Of a DNA stretch of 64,000 nucleotides, positions 1 through 11,547 are shown piece after piece. A model generated the notes under the pieces. It was not told where the DNA came from. It searched no databases and was given only the letters and a program-made list of their open reading frames with translations. Position 1 is the stretch's first letter. Each line of letters opens with the position of its first letter. The stretch covers positions 1,121,001-1,185,000 of the forward strand of contig NJPS01000004.1 of assembly GCA_002946415.1 (NCBI GenBank), in the 5' to 3' direction. This stretch comes from Rutstroemia sp. NJR-2017a BVV2. Its lineage: Eukaryota; Ascomycota; Leotiomycetes; Helotiales; Rutstroemiaceae. The translations under genes and the position numbers were made by a program.

Positions 1-246
1 CTATCCTCTATCCTCTATCTTCTATCCTTCGTCTTTTACCCGTTATCATTCAACTTGTCTTCATGTTCGTAACCAAGTTCTATGGATTCAAATCCATTTA
101 ATGCCTCGTAGATTAATCCAGGACAGACGCGTCCAGAACTGTCATTGGGTGGTTTGTTGTTTATTGGATCCAGATTAGCCTTGGGAGGACAAGATGGGAC
201 AGACTCATTCACACTCCCAGGCTCAGATGGGCTCGGATGGCATGCC

Positions 247-283
247 CTCCTTGCTCCTTGCTCCTTGCTCCCTGCTCCCTGCT
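247..283. repeat. 7-bp tandem repeat (CTCCTTG/CTCCCTG)
   Basis: Five consecutive 7-bp units are visible, three reading CTCCTTG and two CTCCCTG. It lies in non-coding DNA and looks like ordinary replication slippage. Confidence 0.85.
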
Positions 284-1771
284 AACCTGGAATTTCTAAG
301 CTCCCAGTTCTAAGTTGCTCCCACATAACTTAGCAGCGCAGCCCAAGGCCAAGTACGATTGCTCGGTGGCTTTTTCTAAAGTGGGCCCCATGTAGCGCGC
401 CTATTGCGGAACTGCGAAGGCAAATGGTCGCTAGAAGAAAATCCTCGGCGGTTCAGCTTGGGACGGTTACGGCTACCTTTTTTATCCTGACCCTGGGAAA
501 GGCGTCGGAATACGTCTACCTGTACTCCTGGACTCCTGGACTCCTGGAGCGTGATGAGTAACGAGCGATGGGGACAAGAGAGTGGATCATGCCCATTACC
601 AAGGGAGGGGACCGTTTCAAACGAACGAAGATAATATATAAAGTACGGTACTTGCTATATATTTGAGATGCCAAAAGCAGGAGGAGCTCGATTCATCCAT
701 CCATCACGTCCAGCCTCCATCCGGAGTGCGTTCCTTAGATTACATTAGGTGGGCAGTAATAGCCGTGGTCGAGATGCGCAGGAAAGGAAGTATAATCCAA
801 GGCTTGTTCGCCTGTTCCCATCGTAAATGTATGTACTGTACCCGCGGTCGGCCGATCGGTCAGTCAGCCAGTCAGTCAGTCCGCCATATCAGCCCAAAAA
901 TATGATAGTCCTAAGTTATTCGAGATTACCTGCTATGTATAGCACGCTTCATTATTTCTATTTCTTCTGCTGCTTCTTGTGCCCTGCCTACGCAGGCAGT
1001 TCCTTATATACTTTGTACGTGGTTTTTATACACCGTAAGTTGGGATTTTGCGTGGAACCAGCTGATACTAGGAATCTGGGACCCATAATACACACCCAAC
1101 TAACCTGGTCTTATGTCTTGCCTAGAGAAAGCCTACCACTGCGACTGCTTGCTGCGTTTCTCGGAAGAGGCAAAATTACCTCTAAAGACCGCATCACAAT
1201 TTGGACGACGTACCTAATTGCCACTGTGTTGCCCCGATAGGTCTACCGTGAGAGTAGTGGCATGATTGATAATGATAACTGTGCCCAGCGGCCATTTGAA
1301 TTCCGAGCAGGCCTCCTTGTTCGCAAAGCATTGATTCACGCCAACTGTGAAATGCACCAGACGTACCCAGTTCCCCAACCAGCCAATGAGCAGCGGTATC
1401 AGGAGAGAGCTGAGCGGCTGCTCGCTTTTTTGCGAAGCACTGCATCAGCGCCATTCTGAGGCACATCACATCTCCGCGTACTACCCGCGACGCTGGGATC
1501 CCTGTTTCTGTCATCTTGCGTGCGTTTGATTGGGTGCGCCTCAATACTTTGCTTTCGGCGGTTATCTCGATTAGGCAAGGCTACAATTCACTCGCGGACC
1601 AACAATTTCTAGAGTTTCTCTAGAGTCTCTCGACTGTGAGAAGCGTGCACAAGCTTCGATCCGGCAAAACACAAGAATTTCTGCGAGCAAGGAAAAAGAG
1701 GCGAGAACCAGTAGGGAACGTACTCAGATACTTTAGGTGCGTCCGTTGATTGCGCACCTGGGTACAAGTAG

Positions 1772-1795
1772 CAATCTAGCAATCTAGCAATCTAG
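1772..1795. repeat. 8-bp tandem repeat (CAATCTAG x3)
   Basis: Three perfect head-to-tail copies of CAATCTAG in non-coding DNA. No function is apparent. Confidence 0.85.
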
Positions 1796-4700
1796 CTGTC
1801 TGGAATCGCTCACATCACATTACGAAGTACGAACTAACTTTCCCGATCGAGGCTGTGCCATGGTACATTCGCGTCACATTGCGTTTCCTGAACCCCTAGT
1901 CGCTATTACACTGTTCCTCAATTGCAGCACACAAATCTTTCCTCTACGTGACTCTGATTTATCCAGCCAGGGTCAGCAATTTTACAAACCACTTAATCTG
2001 TGTGATCATTTGGCGCGCTGGCTACATGAGACGCTCCAAGCCCTGGATGCTGGTCGGCCCAAGAGGCAGCCTGTGAGATTGAGAATGTCAAAGTACGGCA
2101 CTCCGCATTTGTCTTAACCTACTTGAGTATCAGGAGAAGATCCAAGCGACCCAAGCGAATCAGACCGCAGCGCAAGACATGGGACAGAGTGGGCTCTGGG
2201 CACATCATGGTGGTTTAGCTGGAATTAATCTGCCGCCTTTTGAGCCCTGTCAGAAAAAGGATGTCGGTCATTTTTTCCAAACTCCAGGATGCACAATGCA
2301 CATACCACGCAGAACCATCTCTCGACCCTGAATGGCCCAAGGACTGAGAGGTTGTGGATTAGCCCGGATGGATTACACGATAACATAAACCACAACTAAT
2401 TTTCGGGCGTCCCCTGAATCGCAGTGGTTTCCGCCATCAACCCCAACTGCGTCTCTTCTTATGAAACGAAAAGTCCGAAGGATCACATACAAGGATAGGA
2501 TCACTGGAATAGATTGCGAGGATCATCGGGGATTGGAGGAATGATGAACGAGAACCCGACCTCTCACATTGATCACCGCGGACGGTACGAACCGACACGG
2601 AATCATGGGATATGACAGCGAACCCGCTGTGATGTATCCGTTGCTTAGGTTAGATGCCAAAGGCACAAAACTAACCTCATCAGAGGCCATCAACTACTTC
2701 TCTTGCTCACCCTTTCAAGGTAACTTCAAAGGAGGCCAGCTTTTCGCAATGATTGGACAGTCAATAAACATGGGTCTTGCAGACCCGCCTATAGCGTTAA
2801 CATGATTATTTCTCCTTCCCCCGTTTGCCGAGCTGCGTCTATACGAGAAGCAACTTTATCCATTGAAGCGCTGGAGAAGGTCTCCGAGTCGGCCACACTA
2901 AACTCAGATCATAGATACCATGCATAAATTTTGCCCCCTCGATCTCTCAACATCACGTTGCACCTTGTACTGCACCATGTTTTCTTCTTTTTTTCACCGA
3001 AAAGGCTCGCCAACGGGGACATCTATGCACAGTCAGACACATTCCAACTATTATTCCGACAGCCAAACCAGGAAAAGCAGACATCCATCTGATTTTGAAG
3101 GAGAACACGGATAACACCTTACAATTCCCGGCATCTACCGGTGATGAATCTATGACGACTTTGTTCATGCTGGTTGCACGGACCAGAACCAATTCGAGGA
3201 AGGCCGCATCGTCGAATATTGCTTCAAAGCACACAGGATGACTGCACAACAACATGTACTTCGTACCATTATCGACGAATCATCACATTCAGAGCGTCTG
3301 ACTGTCGATCCCCATCTGACATCAAATACACAAAAGAGGTATTAGACGCGACTTCATTGCCGGTGAATGTCGATTGGCCCAAAGTTCTTGGTATTTTATT
3401 CTGTGCTGCTACTAGGTTCACCACCGTTCTCCACTTGTACGAAACTAACGCTGGAAATTGAGGCGTTACATCTCCATGTGCCGCAGTAACAATCCAAGGG
3501 GCGACAAGAGTCACACTTCTGTTGATCTCACCTCGGATCAATGGCCGATTTGTCGTTCGACGGTATACGAAAGAAAAGATGGGAACCAAAAGTGTGTTCG
3601 ACGTGGCGGGGTTTGGCATCTCACATCACCCACACCATTTTTCTCTCGAGCTAGGATAACTGGAACCTCTTTTCGCCTTCTGCTTCTGCTTTCTCCTCTC
3701 GTATGTGCAGCATTGTCCTCGTGATTCTCCTACCTGTGGTTGCCCGGCTGCTGCAGGTCGCGCATTGGGCTATATTTCCCACCTGCAAGGCTTCAAGCGA
3801 CCGGTGCCGCATGGATTGTGTTGTTCGGTACGAAAGTAGCTTACGTCGCAATCATTTAGCCGCCAAGGATACATTGGGAAACTCAAAAACATCCTGTGTT
3901 ACTGCTGGAAGAGCGAAGCACACAAACAACCGAAGTGCTGCGAGCCTGCGTAAGTAGCGCATCTTATTTCACTCTATTATACCTCCCCCATGTGTTAATT
4001 TCCCACTTTTTGTACTATTGGCTGTCAATCTTCGACGATGAGAAACAAAGTCATTTTCTTGGTTTTTCTCTTCTTTTCTTTTCTGATAGCTATATGCCAG
4101 GTTTTATTGGAGGGTCGTGAGGGTCGTGAGGGTCTGCGGAGGAGTAGCCGTCAAATTGTGTGCAACCTCTGAGCCGACACTCGGATCATCTGCTTGCATC
4201 TGCGAATTTTGGACGCGCGACTGACAAGAGTCGTCTTCCGTAGCTTACTTTCTTTTCCTCTTTGCTATTTCTGTGCCAGTTACCGTATGTTTCATCTTGC
4301 GGGAAAGTGGGGATGCTACCGAGGTAGGACCACCTGCACTCTCTCGATGCGGAACCATCACCTTACTGGCCCAAGCTTATCAAATGAGATACCCTAGACT
4401 ATTAGTTTCAAGTCTCCCACGAGGTGCTTTCGTATGAGTGTGTCATTTGGCGCAGAGAGACAGAACGGGCAGGCTTTCCCTCGAGGAAGAATGCCTTGGC
4501 CCAATCCCAACACGGTAGAAAGTACTTCGTACAAAGGAGGACTAGCTAAGGTAGAAGTAGACAGACATCATCAGGTATGTACGACGTATGGATGGATCCG
4601 TACGGAGACAATAACTGGTTCCCTTGATCGCCCTCGCCCTTCATACTGCTTTGAGGGTCTTTCTAATGTACTCTGTACCTTTTATCTGGTTGCCTAAATG

Positions 4701-6703
4701 CAATTGACTGTGCACAGCTGCAAGTAAGATTTTAGTCGTGAAAAAAGGAAACGAGAGGCGGACGGGCGGCGAACGGCGAAGGGAAACAAGCAAAAAAGAT
4801 GGCATGGGCTGCGATTATTTCAAGCCTTAAAGGTCCCGAGCGCGGGATGTCTTGTAAGGTTTCCGGGAAACAGATCTCGCTCTTCCTCCTTAGGGATGCA
4901 AATGCTAAACCAAACCTTTGGTAAGTCAGATACACGTGACGGATAATTTAAGATCGCTTCTTGCGCCATCGTCAAGAACTCCAACTTCAACTTTTCTCAT
5001 CCAAGACGACAACTTTGCTGCGCACTTCTCACCCCATCTTACTATTACAAATACAATTAAAATACGAAGAATTCAAAGATCGCCATTTATCAAGCGGGAT
5101 GCTGAGGACAGACACTTTATTGTCAATAAAATTACGTTTCCCCAACCTAGGCGCTGTATGGCCTGTCTAAGCGCTCTATATTTCTTTTAGGCGCCTGTGA
5201 TTTTTCAACGCTGATGAACCATTCACATCTATCTATCACGCTCGAGTCCACTGCTCTACTCTCCACTCAAGCTTATCCATCCATCCCGGTGCTAGGGGCT
5301 TCGTGTTACAGTATACATGCACCTAATCTTGCATCGGAGCTTTTACCCATTCATCCCTTTGGTCGGCTGTCCTAGAGTCGTTCTTTTCCTCTACATAATA
5401 TCCTTGCTCGTATTCATCTTCTCGTTTTACATGTTCCTTCTCTCCCCATCATATGCGTCGAATGGCCAGACCAGCGTCTCGCTCCATCATGTGCATGAAT
5501 GATCGACAATGCCGACTCGACTCGGGCATGTTTGGGCCCTTTTTCGGCCTCTCCTCTGTCGTTACTTCCTTGCCGCGTGCGATATATCCAATTACTGGAA
5601 CAATCAGGGGCATCAAGGCCATTATCAATATCCCTCTAAATATAGGGGTTCGTGGCAGCCACTCAGTAGATGCAATGTGACGAGACAATATTTGTTTCCT
5701 GGGGCTCCCGCGCCGGCCGCTCGAGCTGAAGCCCATCGGCATTGCACCTGAGGGCCATCAGCTGGTCCGATATTGCGACCCGTATCGTGGCAAGACGATC
5801 CGCCTCCGCATGAGCGCTTCACAGCCATAGTTGCGGGCAAAGGCGCTTGTTGGATAATCCCACTTTGGAAAGTCTCAATCATGTCGGAACATGCCACGAC
5901 CAAGCACTGATAATTTATGTAAACCTTGAGAAAAGACGATTCTGGCTCGATGGAGCAGCATAGCTGGCTTTCCCCGAGATTAAAGTTTCCGGCTAGGTCC
6001 TTCCTTCATTCCTTCGACCGAAGTCCTTTGGCCCAAAAGAGCTTGATGTGGAGAGGGTGAACGAGCTTCGCAACGAAAATAACTCCGCCTTAGGATCCGC
6101 ATCCTGGACCTGGGAAAGACTCATTGGTCCTTGGCTGGGATCATGCGCGATCGAGGCGAAGCAAGTGCCAAGAGAAGAGGCTCAAAAGGTTCCACGTACT
6201 CACGGTGTCAATTGGACCCCGATGAACTGTCATTACTGCCAGTGCAGTGCAAACTCAAACATTGCTCATCTTACTTGGCATGACAAATTGTCTTGATAAT
6301 AAACGCCATACGTAAGATAATCGCTCTTGTACGTAGTTTTGCTAGGCTTCAGTCAGTCACAGCACAGCAGAAATCAACCGGTCTTGCAGCATATGCATAA
6401 ACGCGGCGCGGTTTCTTCTAGTCTAGTCTTGACTCTCGCTCATGCTCACCTGCCGCGCCGCACATGGAATATTCTTTCATCCTTCGATTTTACGATAAGA
6501 GCGAGACATATCGTATCATGATGGATGCGCACGGAAGTTGCACCTTCCTTACCAATCCTTCCTTTGTCGTGGTTATGATTCATTATTTGTTGGTGGCATG
6601 AGAGGACATTATTATCTCACGGCTTTTCTGTGCGGTGTTCTTTCCATTCCTGGTCTGCATCTAGGTCTGTGCGACTTAGACCCGCTGCACTGTTGGCACC
6701 AAA

Positions 6704-6760
6704 GTTGGTGCTCTAGTTGGTGCTCTAGTTGGTGCTCTAGTTGGTGCTCTAGTTGGTGCT
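6704..6760. repeat. 12-bp minisatellite (GTTGGTGCTCTA, about 5 units)
   Basis: Four full copies of GTTGGTGCTCTA plus a partial fifth unit (GTTGGTGCT) run head to tail. The unit length is a multiple of three, so the array stays open in one frame as a Trp-Cys-Ser-Ser repeat, but the surrounding frame shows no protein-like features. It abuts directly a second array with a 9-bp unit. Confidence 0.85.
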
Positions 6761-6811
6761 ATGTTCGCAATGTTCGCAATGTTCGCAATGTTCGCAATGT
6801 TCGCAATGTTC
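6761..6811. repeat. 9-bp minisatellite (ATGTTCGCA x5)
   Basis: Five perfect copies of ATGTTCGCA followed by a partial unit. It starts at the base after the 12-bp array ends, so two unrelated repeat units have expanded side by side. Confidence 0.85.
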
Positions 6812-8255
6812 CGTATGCGAGTGTAAAATCATCATCACACACTTCCACCACCCGACACACATTCTCAAGGCCAACAGTGAATACAGTCACTACTAGAGGA
6901 AATATCACCTACAAATCCAAGTTTAATTTCTTAATAACCCGTCCTTCTACGAAGTACAGTAAGTCATAACCGTACTCGGCAGGACATGGAAGCGAAAGCA
7001 AATAAAAATAAAAATATGTCATACACAAGACCAGGTGAAAGCCTCAAAAACATGGTCAAAACACATGTATGCAGTATGCATCAATCCAGAACCAAGACTC
7101 CCCAATTCAATACATACATACATGGTTCCCAGTGGACCAACGTATACGAACGGCAAGCCCCACGAAGCTACCAACGAACCAGGGTGCATAGTCCGTCCCA
7201 GGCGTTCGGTCCAACCGTTGGTGGTAGCAGCTGGTTGGCTGTTATATGTACGGGACCCCCTCACGACAAATGCGGGAAGCCGAATGGGAAAATGCGGTAC
7301 TCCGGTCAGTTGGGGTTATGAATCATTTTCCCTTGCTTTCCTGGATCGATGGGCGGATGGCGCGTCCCGAAATGGGGGATCGGAAAGCAAGTGAATGAAT
7401 GGGACCCGTACCGTCGGCGACTACCAACTTTATATAACATGACAGGCACAGGCACGTCTGTCTGTATGATATAATCCTCCGCGCTGCATGCATGCGGATC
7501 GAAAGTGCCTAGGTTTCGGAAGGCGCTCTCGATCTCGGTGAGCGTTTGTGTCTTGTTTTGTCTTCCCGTAGCGGCCGTGGATTCCCTTTTCAGAGTTGGG
7601 AATCATCTTTGCCATCTTATTGCCGCGGTGGAGTGACTGTACTGTACTGGAATGGAATGTATAAGGCAGATTCATTTACATACATGTACTTATAGATAGA
7701 AATCCAAAAAAAAAAAAGAAAAAACGCACTCTACCCAACTCAGCTCAAACGCCCCTTCCCGGTCATATACTGTATACAACCTCCCCCACCAACCCAATTA
7801 ACCAACTACGCAAGCCCACTATACAACAACAAACCCCAAAAATACACGCACACACCAAACCCCCTCCCATTGCTCTTCCCCTTCCTCTTCCCCTTGCCCT
7901 TGCCCTTGCCCTCCCACTAACACCGTCAGCACCTTAGCTGGTATCTCCGTCCCCCTAGCCTAACCCTAGCGCTCTGGACCCGGAACACTAAGAGCAAGCT
8001 TCGTACACTCGTCCACTCGCATCCTGGGTGATGTCGTATGGGAGCCAATGGGGTTCTAGCGGGGAAGCTGGGTACGGATATAGATGGATGGATGTGGATA
8101 TAGACGTCATGTAAAGCAAATAGACAGAGATAGATAAATAGATAGACAGATAAGCGCGCTTTGTAAGTGCGCCCGGCTAGCTGGCTGGGCTAGTAAGGAG
8201 TGTGATGATGTATTGTTGTGTTGTGATTTTGGGGTATGCGGTTTGGAGATATGGA

Positions 8256-8293
8256 AGGGAGGGGAGGGGAGGGGAGGGGAGGGGAGGGAGGGC
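8256..8293 (+). repeat. G-rich (GGGGA)n array, potential G-quadruplex
   Basis: Six or more runs of four G separated by single A residues on the plus strand. Four or more such runs are enough to fold an intramolecular G-quadruplex in principle. The array lies about 460 bp past the stop codon of the minus-strand transporter, so its transcript, if it extended that far, would carry the C-rich strand. Confidence 0.7.
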
Positions 8294-8750
8294 ATATATG
8301 CAAACCTCTACGTACATACAGGATACATACATACAGAAAAGTGTCAGAAACCAAGAGATCATATCCGTGATATGGGCAAAGGGTTCGTGATATCTGACGA
8401 CTAGATAGCTTTTTGCTGACCTTGAACAGGGAGATCGTGGGTTATACATGCACTGCGTGCGTGCGTGTGCTGCGAAATTTGAGATCGCTAGACGCGTTGG
8501 GGGAGGGGGTAATCTGGAGTGGTAGCATTCGTATGCGGAGAAGGTGGATGGTAAAGAGATGGGACTTCATGTTTTGGTATCTGTGATAGTTTGTTTTTGC
8601 ATTATATTGTATAATATGGTATAATATAATATCCAATCATCACACCTTCTTCCCTCTATCTCACCAATCCAAGAACATACCACCCTACAGCATATCCCAT
8701 TCCTATTCCTATTGTTCCCCTCTTCTCCCTCCCCCCATCAAAAAAACCCC

Positions 8751-11547
8751 CTACTCCCCCGTAGGACAAAGATCAAGATACCCGTCCGCATTATTCCCCC
8801 ACCAGCTCGGGAACGGCTTACTCGATCCCCCCGCGCCAAACACCGCAAAACTCAGAATAAACATAACACTCAGACTAGCACCGTCGAAGGCGCCTGTCAC
8901 TAGATACGAATAGTCCTTGAAGATGCGCGGCCGGTAGTTGCGCAGATACAGCTGCGTGAAGAAGCCGGCGGCGACTTGGCTGAAGATCACGCATGTTTGA
9001 GACGCGTTGTAGGGGATGTAGCCGGCGTATTGGATGAATTGCGGCATGTTGATTTCGTTGGTGTGGAAGTTGCGGATGCGGGGGACGAACTAGAAGAAGG
9101 GAGGGTTACTTGGTGTGCTATGAGGATGAGGGCGGGGGGTGAGAAAGGGGAGGGACGTACGTAATTGAAAATCCGATGAACAATAACGCAAGCCGCGCCA
9201 ACGGCGAGACCAACCGGCACCATCTCGTACTTGCCGCCCTTTTTATAAAGTTTCGACGCCAGCGCCCACGAAGCAGCGTTGGTGTTGTACGACTGGATGG
9301 TTGCGCCACTCCAGGCGTTGCTTCCGTTGCCGTTGGCAAGGATGTCGCGGTTGCTGCCGACGATGGAGATCATGACTGCGTAGTTGACGAAGCCGCCGAG
9401 GATGGTGCCGTAGACTTGGGTGAGGAACATGATGCGCGGGGGGATTTTGACTGGGTTGGGAGGTTAGGTTGAGTTTTATAGTTGTAGAAGGGGGTTGGTA
9501 GAAGGGGGAGGAGGTGGGTATGATCTTTGTGTACTTACGGTATTCACCCATTTTCAGGTCGTTGGAGAGATTGACGGCGTTGGCAATGACGTTGTGCGAC
9601 CAGGCGGCGAAATACATGTTACCGACCGGAAGTCCGGGAAGCATGAGACCAGCCAACATCTTGGACAAGTTGTTTGTCGCGATACCGTTTCCGAAACGGG
9701 CGTAGAGAAGGGTACTCTATAGTGACTGTATGAGTAAACTAATCAGGGCAAAGGATGAAGACGACCACTTACCAAGGGAGCAATGAACGTTCCGAGAATC
9801 AGGGCAACGATATAAGCCCAGACTGGAAGAGTGATGTTCTCCTTCAGAACAACCACAAGACCAAGAACGAAACTAACTACGAGTACAATAACGTACCACC
9901 ACCATGGAGTCTCCTTGTAATGCTGAACCATATGTGCGTGGTGACGATCATCGTATCTTCCCTGCTTCACGCTCTTGAAAGCTCTGACGACATCTCCGCC
10001 CCAGAAGAGGAAGCAGTGGAAAACCAAAGCACCGATCTAGCAACCGAAAATCAGTTTGCTTCAGGGAGTGTAACTGAGTGAGGTGGATACTTACAGCAGC
10101 ATTAGCCATGAACATGGAGTACGCGAAACTTCCAGTAAGTCTAGGAGTGCCGTATTTCTCAAGCGCAGCCTCATCTAAAACACCGCCAACGAAAACTGAT
10201 GATGTGGGATACTTGGAGCCGTTCTCTGAGCGGAGTTGGGTCGACATGAAGGGTTGCGATTTCGCATCCCAGGCATTGGTGTAGTAGATGCCGAGCATGG
10301 CAGCAAAGCAAACGACATATCCCACGGCGGAATGGTATTGTAGCTTGAGAGGAAGCGCGGTGTAGAAAGAAGTGATCTGGATGTAATCAGTTAGTTAAGC
10401 CACTCCATACCGCTGCATCCATCAAGAGAGAACATCTTACATATTGCCAATCGAAGGAGAAGCTGAAAAGTCCCAACCCCTCATTATTGAGGGAACCACC
10501 GAAGAGGTTTGTGAGAACTTCCGCCTTGGAGCCGGTAGCTTTCATTGCAGCCAAGCAAGGAATGGAGACGGAATTGAGCCACGGGAAGATATACGCGGGG
10601 AAGAATTCGTAGACAGACATAACTACGTAACTGTACCAGAAGTATCTCAGCGGCTTGGAGTTCTTCAGATCCTGCCAATGAAGACCCTGGAGAGTCTTGA
10701 CGGTGGGAAGAGTACTCCAGTAGACCGATTCGACGTGCCAGACGGCGATAGGGCGCATGATACCGCAGAGACCATATCCGAACAGTCCGATTGAGATAAC
10801 GCTCAAAATGACGGTGGTTGCACTCAGACTCAGACCGTAGAAGAGATCTTGTGCGGCAAACACCAGGATACTAGCGGCGGCGTTGGAGGCGGATGTGGCT
10901 GTGATGGAGCAAATTGAGTGCTCCTTAAGGTTCCACGGTCCATAGTTGAAGAAGGAGAGCACTCTAATCGAAAGAGGGGGTGTGCCTACACCACCGCGCT
11001 CCCTCCATCGTGCCTCGAACCTGTCACCACGGGGAAGTAGATTGGCCCATGCTTTGCCCAAGAAGTATGCGATAAGGACGATGAAGGTTCCCTGAATAGT
11101 CACCGAAGTCGGTTTGAACTAGACGAGAGCAGAGAATTAGCTTCTATCATGCATTGGGCCGATCAAGTACATAGGCGAACTCACTTGGTAAATCTGGTAC
11201 ATGGAGGCCTGGAAACCAGAGAGAATGGTAGCTAAGAAGAGACTGCGGAAGGTCAAAGCAGGGTCGCCGTCATCTCGCAGAGGCAGCAGATGGGTGGCAG
11301 CATCAGCACCTGTGATGATGATAACGTCGTCACTTTCGCTGTCTTTCTCGTGGTTGTCGCTATCGTAGGTGGGTGAAATAGCCGTGGTTTCAATACCCAG
11401 GTCATCGTCTTTGCCGCTTTTGCTGGTTTCTTTCTCGTCGGCAGCGATGCGAATCTTCTCGTTGATGGCTTGATGGCTGGGGACTGAAGCGACCTTCCCC
11501 TCAATGGGGTTGACCGCTCCCAGGATGATAGAATCGGCGAAAGGCAT
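8751..11547 (-). CDS. OPT-family oligopeptide transporter
   Basis: Integral membrane protein expected to take up small peptides or peptide-like metal chelates by proton symport. Exons on the minus strand: 11547-11185, 11118-10441, 10376-10095, 10036-9773, 9716-9539, 9450-9161, 9089-8751, giving 797 aa with frame kept at all six introns. Residues 1 to about 100 form a hydrophilic, acidic cytosolic tail; many hydrophobic segments follow. Family signatures are visible: NYGPWNLKEH (the OPT NPGPFN-KEH motif) and KMGEYLKIPPR (the KLGHYMKIPPR motif, split by intron 5). The start at 11547 is chosen because upstream in-frame sequence does not look like protein, although the frame stays open to an earlier Met at 11739. 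Substrate cannot be told from sequence. Confidence 0.93.

Larger units (their letters stand above)
1..8750. other. Gene-poor region, no supportable coding gene
   Basis: I find no reading frame with a recognisable domain, sensible splice pattern or coding-like composition on either strand. Frames longer than 60 codons are short, overlap one another and are rich in codons that look non-coding. What can be seen are simple tandem arrays (CTCCTTG near 247, ACTCCTGG near 524, CAATCTAG near 1772, two adjacent arrays at 6704-6809, a G-rich array at 8256), an A-run near 7708 and scattered pyrimidine tracts around 7860-7920. Non-coding transcripts cannot be excluded. Part of the right end is the 3' flank of the minus-strand transporter that stops at 8751. 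Confidence 0.6.

Noticed and set aside
6538..6969. 143-codon frame containing WCSS and VRN repeats
   Set aside because: Open only because two tandem arrays have units divisible by three; no signal, domain or flanking coding texture.
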